6,911 bases of DNA from Desulfocurvus sp. (GCF_023230885.1 NZ_JALNWM010000192.1:1-6911); one strand, 5' to 3'; shown: positions 1 to 6,833, numbered from the stretch's first letter. Translations and numbers: made by a program. The notes: a model not told the origin generated them from the letters alone.

Positions 1-1
1 G

Positions 2-1240
2 CGCACGGCCCTGTCCGACGGCTGGGGCGGCTCCATGATCGGCACCGAGCTGTCCGACATCATCTTCGGCACGCCCACCCCGCGCGCCTCGCGCGTGAAC
101 CTCGGAGTGCTGCGCAAGGACCAGGTGAACATCCTCGTCCACGGCCACAACCCCGTGGTGTCCGAAATGGTCCTGGCCGCGGCGCGCGAGCCGGAGATGA
201 TCGAGCGCGCCAGGGCCCTGGGCGCCACGGGCATCAATGTCGCCGGGCTGTGCTGCACGGGCAACGAACTCCTGGCCCGCCAGGGTGTGCCCATGGCCGG
301 CAACCACCTCATGACCGAGCTGGCCATCGTCACCGGCGCCGTGGAGGCCGTGGTGGTGGACTACCAGTGCATCATGCCCAGCATGGTCCAGGCCGCCGGG
401 TGCTACCACACCCGTTTCATCGACACCGCCGCCAAGGCCCGCTTCACCGGCGCCATCCACTTCGACATCCACCCGCACAACGCCCTGGGGCAGGCCCGCG
501 AGATCGTGGGCATCGCCGTGGACGCATTTGCCGAGCGCGACCCGAACCGCGTGGACATCCCCGGCGAGCCCGTGGACATCCTGACCGGGTTTTGCAACGA
601 AAGCGTGCTCGCCGCCCTGGGCGGCAGCCTCGACCCGCTTCTGGAGCAGGTCAAGGCGGGCAACATCCGCGGCTTTGCCGCCGTGGTCGGCTGCAACAAC
701 CCTAAGTTCCAGCAGGACAGCTGCAACGTCGGCCTCATTCGGGAACTCATCAAACGCGACATCCTGGTCCTGGTCACCGGCTGCGTGACCACCGCCGTGG
801 GCAAGGACGGGCTGCTGGTGCCCGAAGCCGCCTCGCGCGCAGGGACGGGCCTCGCCTCCGTGTGCCGGGCCCTGGGTGTCCCGCCCGTGCTGCACTTCGG
901 CAGTTGCGTGGACAACTCGCGCATCATCCACCTCTGCGCACTCATTGCAAACGCCCTGGGCGTGGATATCGCCGACCTGCCCGTGGCCGCCTCGGCCCCC
1001 GAATGGTACTCCGAAAAGGCCGCCGCCATCGGCATGTACGCCGTGGCCAGCGGCATCGCCACCCACCTGGGCCTGCCGCCGCACATCACCGGCTCCAAGG
1101 CCGTCACCGACCTGGCGCTCCACGGGCTGGAGGATATCGTCGGCGCCGCATTCATGGTCGAGCCCGACCCCGTGAAGGCCGCCGACCTCATCGACGCGCG
1201 CATCAGCGCCAAGCGCAAGGCCCTGGGGCTGTCCCGCTAA
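2..1240 (+). CDS. cooS: Anaerobic carbon monoxide dehydrogenase catalytic subunit CooS (5'-truncated by window edge)
   Basis: This is the C-terminal 412 residues of the Ni-Fe-S CO dehydrogenase, which interconverts CO + H2O and CO2 + 2 electrons in the cytoplasm. The frame is open from base 2. It begins with the family stretch ALSDGWGGSM, so the ATG at 35 is internal. About 220 N-terminal residues, with the B- and D-cluster cysteines, lie outside the window. Counting from base 2, the C-cluster ligands are visible: His49 in HGHNP, Cys85 in the CCTGNE motif, Cys123 in DYQC, Cys231 in GCNNPK, Cys261 in VTGC and Cys302 in GSCVDN. Catalytic Lys339 in the PEWYSEK motif is also present. Most spacings match the characterised Rhodospirillum rubrum and Carboxydothermus enzymes; the stretch between Cys261 and Cys302 is about nine residues shorter. 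The visible part looks intact and active. The following cooC supports a monofunctional CODH rather than an acetyl-CoA synthase subunit. Hydroxylamine reductase (Hcp) is related but lacks this pattern. Confidence 0.97.
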   Translation, partial: RTALSDGWGGSMIGTELSDIIFGTPTPRASRVNLGVLRKDQVNILVHGHNPVVSEMVLAAAREPEMIERARALGATGINVAGLCCTGNELLARQGVPMAGNHLMTELAIVTGAVEAVVVDYQCIMPSMVQAAGCYHTRFIDTAAKARFTGAIHFDIHPHNALGQAREIVGIAVDAFAERDPNRVDIPGEPVDILTGFCNESVLAALGGSLDPLLEQVKAGNIRGFAAVVGCNNPKFQQDSCNVGLIRELIKRDILVLVTGCVTTAVGKDGLLVPEAASRAGTGLASVCRALGVPPVLHFGSCVDNSRIIHLCALIANALGVDIADLPVAASAPEWYSEKAAAIGMYAVASGIATHLGLPPHITGSKAVTDLALHGLEDIVGAAFMVEPDPVKAADLIDARISAKRKALGLSR

Positions 1241-1247
1241 CCATCCG

Positions 1248-1284
1248 TGCGGGCCGCCGGGCACCCCCGCTCCGGCGGCCCGCA
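1248..1284 (+). promoter_or_regulatory. Perfect 13-bp GC-rich hairpin between cooS and cooC
   Basis: The arm TGCGGGCCGCCGG (1248-1260) is exactly complementary to CCGGCGGCCCGCA (1272-1284), with an 11-nt loop (1261-1271). It starts 7 nt after the cooS stop codon and ends 7 nt before the GGAGG of cooC. No T-run follows, so it is not a canonical intrinsic terminator. An intercistronic stem that stabilises the cooS mRNA end, partly terminates transcription or dampens cooC translation would fit a higher need for enzyme than for maturation factor. The role is inference; the pairing is seen directly. Confidence 0.7.
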
Positions 1285-1291
1285 TCACCCC

Positions 1292-1296
1292 GGAGG
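1292..1296 (+). promoter_or_regulatory. Ribosome binding site of cooC
   Basis: GGAGG, five bases upstream of the ATG at 1302, is a strong Shine-Dalgarno sequence. It fixes the cooC start, which is also where the P-loop protein fold should begin (Met-Lys-Ile followed by the first beta strand). Confidence 0.85.
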
Positions 1297-1301
1297 CCAA
1301 C

Positions 1302-2108
1302 ATGAAAATCGCATTCGCCGGAAAGGGCGGTGTGGGCAAAACCACCCTGTGCGCCTGGACCGCCGACTACCTCGCCCGCCAGGGCCACACCGTATGGATG
1401 GTCGACGCCGACACCGCCCTCTCCCTGGGCCAGGCCTGCGGCGTGGCGCCCGCGGCCCAGGCCGAACCCCTGGCGGCCCGTGCGGATCTGATCCGCCAGC
1501 GCATCGGCGCGGGCGGCATGATATCACTCTCCCCGGCCGTGGACGACCTGCCCGAGCTCCTGGGTGTGGACGTGCCCGGCCCCGGCCCCGGGCGCAAGCG
1601 CCTGCTGGTCATGGGCACGGTGGCGGGGGCGGGCGGCGGCTGTGCCTGCGAGGCCAACGCCCTGCTCAAATCCCTGCTGGCACACCTCGTGCTCGACCGC
1701 GACGATTGGGTGCTTGTGGACCTTGAAGCCGGAGTCGAGCACCTGGGCCGGGGCACGGTGGCCCATGTGGACGGGCTTGTCGTGGCCAGCGAACCCTCGC
1801 ACCGCAGCCTGGAAACCGCCGCGCGTGTCGCTGCCATGGGCACGGACCTCGGCCTGCGCAACCAGGTCCTGGCTCTCAACCGCGCCCCCGAGGCCGTCCT
1901 GCCGCCCCTCCCCGGGCTGCCCGGATGCATCCTGCGCCTGCCGCCCCTGCCCGGCCTCGCCGCCCGCCAGCTTCAGGACCCCAACGTCCTGAACCTGCCC
2001 GAGGCCGCCACGGTGGACGGCTTCGTGGCCGAGATGCTGAAGGCGCTGGAACAAGGGCGGCGGCAGACCCGGCTCCGCCAGCCCCGCCGTCCTGCGCCGC
2101 GCGTCTAG
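1302..2108 (+). CDS. cooC: CODH nickel-insertion accessory ATPase CooC
   Basis: This 268-residue cytoplasmic P-loop ATPase of the MinD/ParA (SIMIBI) class matures CO dehydrogenase by helping place Ni in the C-cluster. The deviant Walker A motif GKGGVGKTT is at residues 7-15, with signature Lys8 and Lys13. A VDAD switch I motif is at 34-37 and LVDLEAGVEHLGRG at 138-151 covers switch II, the latter highly characteristic of CooC. Cys114-Ala-Cys116 is the CxC motif that in characterised CooC binds metal at the dimer interface. The EPSHRSLETA stretch near residues 164-173 is also family-typical. Length is normal, with a slightly extended basic C-terminal tail rich in Arg and Pro. It lies 61 bp after cooS on the same strand, presumably in one operon. 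Its TAG overlaps the stop codon of the convergent glycosyltransferase. NifH- or Mrp-like ATPases are excluded by the CxC position and the gene context. Confidence 0.96.
   Translation: MKIAFAGKGGVGKTTLCAWTADYLARQGHTVWMVDADTALSLGQACGVAPAAQAEPLAARADLIRQRIGAGGMISLSPAVDDLPELLGVDVPGPGPGRKRLLVMGTVAGAGGGCACEANALLKSLLAHLVLDRDDWVLVDLEAGVEHLGRGTVAHVDGLVVASEPSHRSLETAARVAAMGTDLGLRNQVLALNRAPEAVLPPLPGLPGCILRLPPLPGLAARQLQDPNVLNLPEAATVDGFVAEMLKALEQGRRQTRLRQPRRPAPRV
2105..2108. other. Shared CTAG: overlapping stop codons of convergent genes
   Basis: The palindrome CTAG supplies the plus-strand TAG of cooC (2106-2108) and the minus-strand TAG of the glycosyltransferase (2107-2105). The convergent genes therefore overlap by four bases, with no intergenic space and no recognisable terminator hairpin between them. 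Confidence 0.95.
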
Positions 2109-4141
2109 CCCAGCAGGGCGTCCAGGTCGCGCAGCAGGGGGCTTGCGGGCAGGCGGGGGCGGTGGATGGCGTAGAGCCGGGCCGCGGCCTCGCGGCCTTC
2201 CAGGGCTATGGTCGCGTCCAGTTCGGCCAGGAGGTTGTTGAGCACGACCAGGGCCGCGCCCTCGGCGCAGTAGGCGGCGCGGAAGCGTTCGCGCAGGGTG
2301 CGCAGCTCGCCCTGGGTGCGCGACTGGTCGGAGAGGGCAGACTCGGAAAGCCAGGCCAGGCCGGTGACGGCGGGGATGTGGCGCACGCGGCCCAGGCGGC
2401 CCAGGCGCAGGAAGAAATCCTGGTCGGCCAGGGCGCGCAGGCGTTCGTCGAACAGGCCGTGCTCCCGGATGGCCGAGCGGCGCAGCATGGGGTGCGGCCC
2501 GCCGGTGCAGGAGGCCAGGTTGTATTCGATGGAATACTGCGGCCAGAGCCAGGCCCCGCCGGAATGGGCCGAGGGCGTGTGCCCGGCGAAGGTCTGGTGC
2601 GCAACGTCGGTGAGCCGGGTGTCGCCGAAGACGAGGTCGACCCCGGGGGCCGCGTCCAGGGCGGCGGCCAGGGTGGCGTAGGCGTCCGGGGCCAGGCGGT
2701 CGTTGGTGCTGAAGGGCGTGAGGTAGCGGCCCGAGGCCAGCAGGGCGGCATGGTTCCAGGCGCGATAGATGCCGATGCGCGAGGGCGTGCGCAGATAGCG
2801 GATGCCGTGGTGACGGCGCTGGAAGCGCCGGACCACGGCGGCCTCGTTCTCGGGCGAGGCCGCGTCGACGACGATGATCTCCAGGCGGTCGGCGATGGTC
2901 TGGGCCAGGAGGTCGCACAGGCACTCCTCCATGAACGCCTCGGAGGCGTAGGTGGACACCAAGGCGCTGACCAGGAATTCGCCGGGGCGGTGGCCGGTGT
3001 CGTCGCGCAGGCTGGCGGCGGCCTCGCGGCCCAGGTCGCGCAGGCGCGCGGCGTGCAGCAGCGCGGCCACCCCGGCATCGTCGGGGTTGGAATCCAGGTG
3101 GTGCTGGGCGGCGGCGATGCAGGCCGGGTCGTCGCCCAGGGCGGCCAGGGTTTCCAGCAGGCCGAGCAGGGCCTCGCGGTGATGGCGGTTGGCGGCCAGG
3201 GCGGCGGCGAACCCGGCCAGGGCCACAGGCAGATCGCCGGCGGCCAGGGCTGCCCGGGCCGGGCCGAGGTCCGGAAGCGGCCCCCCGGGGCGCACGGGCC
3301 AGGGCTGCCCGGCGCGGTGGGCGGCCAGCACCTGCCCGGCCCCGGGCATGTCCGGCGGAAGGTAGAGGACCACGCCGTCCAGGGCCAGGGGCAGCTGGGG
3401 CAACTCCAGCAGCCCGGCGGGCGGCGTGTCGGCGGCGAACAGGGCGTGGTGCGGCCCGAGCCACTGGGGGGCGGCGGGGGCCGGATCGTGGTCGGGGTCG
3501 GCCTGACGCAGGGCGCGGGCCATGCCCAGCACGGCGCGGGCGAAGGACGCCAGCGGCCCGGCCAGCAGGTTGCGCGTAAGCGGCGCCGTGGCCACGGCCT
3601 CGGGCACGAGGAAGCGCTGCATGATCAGCCGCGCGCCGGTGCAGTCCACGGGCTGGCCGGGCCGGGCCAGCCAGGGTTTGGCGGCGGGCGGCGGCGCCGT
3701 GGCCGCCCCGGGCACGGGCCGGCCCGTGGCCAGGGCAAGCAGGGCCTCGCGGCCTGCGGGCCCGGGGGCGAAGGCCGCGCGCACGGGCCCGCCGCCACTG
3801 CCGAACAGCAGGACCGGGGCACCCGGGGGGACGGCCAGCAGCGGCCCGGGAGCCTCGGGCAACAGGACGCGCGCGTCCAGCAGCAGCACCGGGGCACCCG
3901 GAGCCACCGCGCCCAGGGCGTCCGCAGCCTCGGCCAGGGGCCCGGGCCCCGTGGCGGCCAGGGCGTGCAGCCCGGGATGGGCCACGGCACCCAGGGCGCG
4001 CAGGGCCCCGGGGTCCAGGCAGCCGCAGGCCAGGGCCCAGCGCGGGGCCACGGCGTCCAGGCGCTGGCGCAAGGCCAGGACGAAGGCGAGGTCGTCGCGG
4101 GCGGCGAGGGTCAGCAGGCAGGGGGGCGCGGATACGGGCAT
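2105..4141 (-). CDS. TPR-like / family 2 glycosyltransferase fusion protein
   Basis: A 678-residue protein whose C-terminal part is a GT-A fold glycosyltransferase of family 2. It begins at FLVSALVSTY (389-398), with the nucleotide-binding Asp in EIIVVDAAS (Asp426). A GIYRAWNHA stretch (457-465) leads to the metal-binding loop STND (478-481, in place of DxD), and the candidate catalytic acidic motif ADQDFF is at 572-577. Residues about 291-375 form Ala/Leu-rich helix pairs resembling TPRs. Residues 1-290 are rich in Ala, Pro, Gly and Leu and I do not recognise them. No signal peptide or membrane helix is evident, so it is probably cytosolic and transfers a sugar to a surface polysaccharide, glycan or flagellin-type acceptor; donor and acceptor are unknown. 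I chose the ATG at 4141 because a GAAGG lies just upstream, although only 2 nt away. The in-frame ATG at 4219 would add 26 residues without a ribosome binding site or family-like sequence. It converges on cooC and diverges from the diguanylate cyclase. Confidence 0.82.
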   Translation of the reverse strand: MPVSAPPCLLTLAARDDLAFVLALRQRLDAVAPRWALACGCLDPGALRALGAVAHPGLHALAATGPGPLAEAADALGAVAPGAPVLLLDARVLLPEAPGPLLAVPPGAPVLLFGSGGGPVRAAFAPGPAGREALLALATGRPVPGAATAPPPAAKPWLARPGQPVDCTGARLIMQRFLVPEAVATAPLTRNLLAGPLASFARAVLGMARALRQADPDHDPAPAAPQWLGPHHALFAADTPPAGLLELPQLPLALDGVVLYLPPDMPGAGQVLAAHRAGQPWPVRPGGPLPDLGPARAALAAGDLPVALAGFAAALAANRHHREALLGLLETLAALGDDPACIAAAQHHLDSNPDDAGVAALLHAARLRDLGREAAASLRDDTGHRPGEFLVSALVSTYASEAFMEECLCDLLAQTIADRLEIIVVDAASPENEAAVVRRFQRRHHGIRYLRTPSRIGIYRAWNHAALLASGRYLTPFSTNDRLAPDAYATLAAALDAAPGVDLVFGDTRLTDVAHQTFAGHTPSAHSGGAWLWPQYSIEYNLASCTGGPHPMLRRSAIREHGLFDERLRALADQDFFLRLGRLGRVRHIPAVTGLAWLSESALSDQSRTQGELRTLRERFRAAYCAEGAALVVLNNLLAELDATIALEGREAAARLYAIHRPRLPASPLLRDLDALLG

Positions 4142-4316
4142 GGCCTTCGGGGGTTGCGGGTGGCGGTGCGGCGTCCCCGGGAAAATAGCGCAAAAGGCTC
4201 CGCCTGCATACCGGGCCATTGGCGCGACAGCCGATTGTTTCCCGCCCGGCGCCGCGCGGCGAAAACGTGCCCCCGCCAGGGCTTCCGGCCGATGATTGCG
4301 TCTTGCGCGAAAGGGG

Positions 4317-4346
4317 TTGTCTTATTTTGCACAATCGTAATATAGC
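4317..4346 (+). promoter_or_regulatory. Candidate sigma70-type promoter of the diguanylate cyclase gene
   Basis: TTGTCT (4317-4322) resembles a -35 element. It is followed by the overlapping -10 candidates TAATAT (4338-4343, 15-bp spacer) and TATAGC (4341-4346, 18-bp spacer). This is the only strongly AT-rich patch in the 277-bp intergenic region. It would give a start point near 4350 and a leader of about 70 nt. Neither spacer is the ideal 17 bp, so the exact hexamers are uncertain. No sigma54-type GG-N10-GC element fits here. Confidence 0.5.
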
Positions 4347-4348
4347 CT

Positions 4349-4367
4349 CGGCAGGACAGAGCTGCCG
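4349..4367 (+). repeat. Inverted repeat at the predicted transcript start
   Basis: CGGCAG (4349-4354) and CTGCCG (4362-4367) form a 6-bp inverted repeat around a 7-nt centre, immediately downstream of the candidate -10. It could be an operator for a dimeric regulator or a 5'-terminal mRNA stem-loop. In such GC-rich DNA a 6-bp repeat can also arise by chance. Confidence 0.35.
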
Positions 4368-4418
4368 CGGCGCGACGGGCGCGCGGCCCAAGGCGCAACG
4401 ACGACGTGGGGGGATGGC

Positions 4419-6833
4419 ATGGGAGAGTCCAAGGCCGGAAACGGGGTGAAGGCCGCGCCCAAGGCCGGGCGGCGGCGGGGCCCGCTCTGGGGGTGGCGGC
4501 GGGCGCTGCGGATGATCGATCCGGGGCGCTGGTCCCTCAAGGGGCGTTTCCTCTATATCACCGCCGTTCTGCTGGTTCTGGGGAATTTCATCCTCATCGG
4601 CTACCTGTACATGATCCTGGAGGAGGGCATCACCAGCACGGCGGCGGACCGGCTGGCGCTGCTGCGCGAGGTGGCGGCGGGCGAGGTGCGCCGGATGGAG
4701 GACACCCTGCACGCCCAGGCCCTGGCCCTGGCCGACGCCGCCCCCGTGCAAAAGGGCCTGGAGGCCGGGGACCAGGCCGCCCTGCGGGCCTTCCTCGTGC
4801 CCTATGAGAACAAGATCCGCCACGGGCTGCGGGCGCCATCGGTGGAATTCCGGCTGGCCCGGCCCGACAGCCCGGACGAGGCGGACCCCGCCGCGGCCAT
4901 GGTCTGCGAGAACCACGCGGCGGCCACGGGGGTGCGCGTGGAAGGCGGCCGCCCGATGGTCTACGCCGTGGTGCCCGTGTTCAGCGGCACGCACCTGGTG
5001 GGCACGGCCACGGCCCGGGTGTCCTTGCGCGAAGCCCTGGCCGGGGCGACCCTGCCGCCCGAATACGGGGTGGCGGTGCTGGTTCCCGAGGGCGGGGAAA
5101 CCCTGGACCACGAGGCCGGGGCCCGGCCGCAACGGATGGTCATGACGGCGATCCTGGGGCGCTCGGGGCAGACCCTGCCCCCGGCCGAGGCCCTGAGCGC
5201 CCGGGCCGTGGCCCGCACCGGCCACATCCACGCGACGCTGATGGAGCTGACCGACTCCCGGGGGCGCCATACGGCAGGCGTCGTGCTGAGCTACAACGCC
5301 TCGCTCCTCGGCCAGTCCAAGTGGAACCGCATCAATCTGTTCGCCTGGTTCTTCATCGGCGGCGCCCTGGTGCTGTGGTTCGTGCTCTACGCCAACGTGG
5401 CACGCATCGAACGGTTCTTCAACAGGCTCAAGAAAATCATCATCTCCTCGCATTCGAACTATTTCGGCGAACGCTTCGAGGCAGACCACCTGCATTGCCT
5501 TGACGTGATGCACTGCCACAACGAGGAATGCCCGGTCTACCAGAACCCGTCCCTGGTCTGCTACCTGGAGACGGGGTCGGAGGCCATCTCGCCGCGCTGG
5601 CGCGACACCTGCGTGTTCCTGAACAAATACGACAGCTGCAAGGCCTGCCCGGTGTACGCCATGCGCCGGGGCGACGAGCTGACGGAGATGCGCAACGTGG
5701 TCAACACCATGATGCGCCTGTGGAGCAACTTCCTGGGCCGGGTGGGCCACCTGATGGCCTATGTGCTGCGCAGCCAGGAGCACACCGGGCAGATGCCCTC
5801 CCTGGACGAGATTTCCGACCGCCTGGAGGAAATGGCCAAGCTGACCTTCTTCAGCCGCGACCTCCAGGGCGTGCTGAACAAGGAAGAGGTCTACGCCCAG
5901 CTCGGGCATGTGTTCGCGGACAACTTCGCCCTGCACCGGCTGCTGCTCTACGAGGTCCGCGCGGACGACGGGACGATGGAGGTGGTCCTCGACCGCGTGC
6001 CCGGGCAGCCGCTGTGCCGCGACATGGTGCTGCGCAACACCGAGGCCTGCCGCGCCTGCCGCACGGCCGAGGACGTGGTTTCCTTCTACAACCCCGTGCT
6101 CTGCCCGCACTTCAACTGCGACCAGGACAAGGACGTGCGCTGCTGCCTGCCCATGGTCATGGGCGGCAAGGTCGGCGGGGTGGCCACCTTCCTGGCCCCT
6201 CGACGCGACTGGGAAAACCTGCGCAAGCAGCTGCCCATCCTGCGCAAATACCTGGACGAGGCCGCGCCGGTGCTCTCCTCCCTGCGCCTGCTCATGCTCT
6301 CCAAGGAACAGGCCCTGCACGACCCCCTCACGCGCTGCCACAACCGGCGTTTCCTGGACGAGTTCATCACCACCTTCGAGCCCCTGGCCGACCGCGAAAA
6401 CCGCACCACCGGCCTGCTCATGTGCGACATCGACTTCTTCAAGCAGGTCAACGACGAATACGGCCACGAGGCGGGCGACGCCGTGCTCAAGCAGCTGGTG
6501 GCCATCATCCAGGCGACCATCCGCAAGACCGACCTGCTGGTGCGCTACGGCGGCGAGGAATTCCTGGTGCTGCTGCAAAACGTGGAGCCCGGAACCTCGG
6601 AAACCGTGGGCGAGAAGATCCGCGCCACGGTGGAACAAACGGCCCTGCGCCTGCCCGGGGGCACAAGCATCCACAAGACCATCAGCGTGGGCGTGGCCGA
6701 ATTCCCGCAGGATGCCCCGGGCATGTACAAGGCCATCAAATTCGCCGACGTGGCCCTCTACGAGGCCAAGCGCTCCGGGCGCAACCGGGTCACGCGCTTC
6801 GCGCCGTCCATGTGGACCAGCGAGGAATACTAG
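4419..6833 (+). CDS. Membrane diguanylate cyclase with Cache-like sensor, Cys-rich HAMP insert, Cys-rich GAF-like and GGEEF domains
   Basis: An 804-residue inner-membrane enzyme predicted to make c-di-GMP from two GTP. A basic N-terminus precedes TM1 (about 44-66). Residues 67-306 are periplasmic and Cache-like (EFRLARPD, then VVPVF and LVGTATARVSL near 190-205), followed by TM2 (about 307-326). A HAMP-like connector resumes at GDELTEMRNVVNTMM, but between its halves lie Cys360, 366, 371, 381, 398, 407 and 410. A GAF-like domain (about 482-620) carries Cys533, 544, 547, 562, 567, 575 and 576. The GGDEF domain (about 628-795) has HDPLTRCHNRR, Asp670, Asn678 and Asp687, and GGEEF at 711-715. 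The product-inhibition I-site RKTD (702-705) sits at the canonical distance. All key catalytic residues are intact and no EAL domain is present. The ATG at 4419 follows a G-rich GTGGGGGG and gives a typical cytosolic leader before TM1. The ligand and the cofactor of the Cys modules are unknown. Confidence 0.95.
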   Translation: MGESKAGNGVKAAPKAGRRRGPLWGWRRALRMIDPGRWSLKGRFLYITAVLLVLGNFILIGYLYMILEEGITSTAADRLALLREVAAGEVRRMEDTLHAQALALADAAPVQKGLEAGDQAALRAFLVPYENKIRHGLRAPSVEFRLARPDSPDEADPAAAMVCENHAAATGVRVEGGRPMVYAVVPVFSGTHLVGTATARVSLREALAGATLPPEYGVAVLVPEGGETLDHEAGARPQRMVMTAILGRSGQTLPPAEALSARAVARTGHIHATLMELTDSRGRHTAGVVLSYNASLLGQSKWNRINLFAWFFIGGALVLWFVLYANVARIERFFNRLKKIIISSHSNYFGERFEADHLHCLDVMHCHNEECPVYQNPSLVCYLETGSEAISPRWRDTCVFLNKYDSCKACPVYAMRRGDELTEMRNVVNTMMRLWSNFLGRVGHLMAYVLRSQEHTGQMPSLDEISDRLEEMAKLTFFSRDLQGVLNKEEVYAQLGHVFADNFALHRLLLYEVRADDGTMEVVLDRVPGQPLCRDMVLRNTEACRACRTAEDVVSFYNPVLCPHFNCDQDKDVRCCLPMVMGGKVGGVATFLAPRRDWENLRKQLPILRKYLDEAAPVLSSLRLLMLSKEQALHDPLTRCHNRRFLDEFITTFEPLADRENRTTGLLMCDIDFFKQVNDEYGHEAGDAVLKQLVAIIQATIRKTDLLVRYGGEEFLVLLQNVEPGTSETVGEKIRATVEQTALRLPGGTSIHKTISVGVAEFPQDAPGMYKAIKFADVALYEAKRSGRNRVTRFAPSMWTSEEY

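Larger units (their letters stand above)
4142..4418. promoter_or_regulatory. Divergent intergenic region between glycosyltransferase and diguanylate cyclase genes
   Basis: A 277-bp non-coding stretch separates the two divergent starts. It is GC-rich except for an AT-rich pocket near 4313-4345 that holds a candidate rightward promoter. On the minus strand toward the glycosyltransferase I see only a weak AT-rich patch (TATTTT in the complement of roughly 4180-4190) and no convincing -35 partner. Short open frames that cross the region show no family-like sequence, so I call no gene here. Confidence 0.7.

Noticed and set aside
403..1218. A minus-strand open frame of 271 codons opposite cooS.
   Set aside because: The plus strand encodes unmistakable CooS with conserved C-cluster ligands; the antisense frame is a composition artefact.
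2108..2119. A small hairpin GCCC-AGCA-GGGC at the convergent gene junction as a terminator.
   Set aside because: A 4-bp stem without a T-tract, inside coding sequence, is too weak to call.
3813..3901. A 14-bp direct repeat (ACCGGGGCACCCGG at 3813-3826 and 3888-3901).
   Set aside because: It encodes the same short Gly-Ala-Pro-Val stretch twice in a Pro/Ala/Gly-rich part of the glycosyltransferase. Short GC repeats like this are expected from codon bias; there is no sign of a mobile or tandem-repeat element.
4315..4331. A sigma54 promoter (TTGCA near 4327-4331).
   Set aside because: The GG at 4315-4316 is 12 bp, not 10 bp, from the GC, and the TGGCAC half is absent.
1925..4345. A plus-strand open frame of about 806 codons across the middle of the window.
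   Set aside because: It is codon-aligned antisense to the glycosyltransferase gene, with a Gly/Gln/Arg-rich low-complexity product that looks like no protein family. The opposite strand encodes clear GT2 motifs.
4111..4398. A possible small minus-strand gene (95 codons) in the divergent intergenic region.
   Set aside because: It overlaps the start of the glycosyltransferase in another frame, has no ribosome binding site I can see, and its Arg/Pro-rich product resembles nothing known.
1524..6674. An uninterrupted minus-strand open frame of about 1,716 codons.
   Set aside because: It is codon-aligned antisense to the diguanylate cyclase and to cooC, so it stays open only because those genes avoid TTA, CTA and TCA codons, as expected in high-GC genomes. 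Through the middle it is an alternative frame of the real glycosyltransferase gene. Its product is low-complexity and shows no domain.
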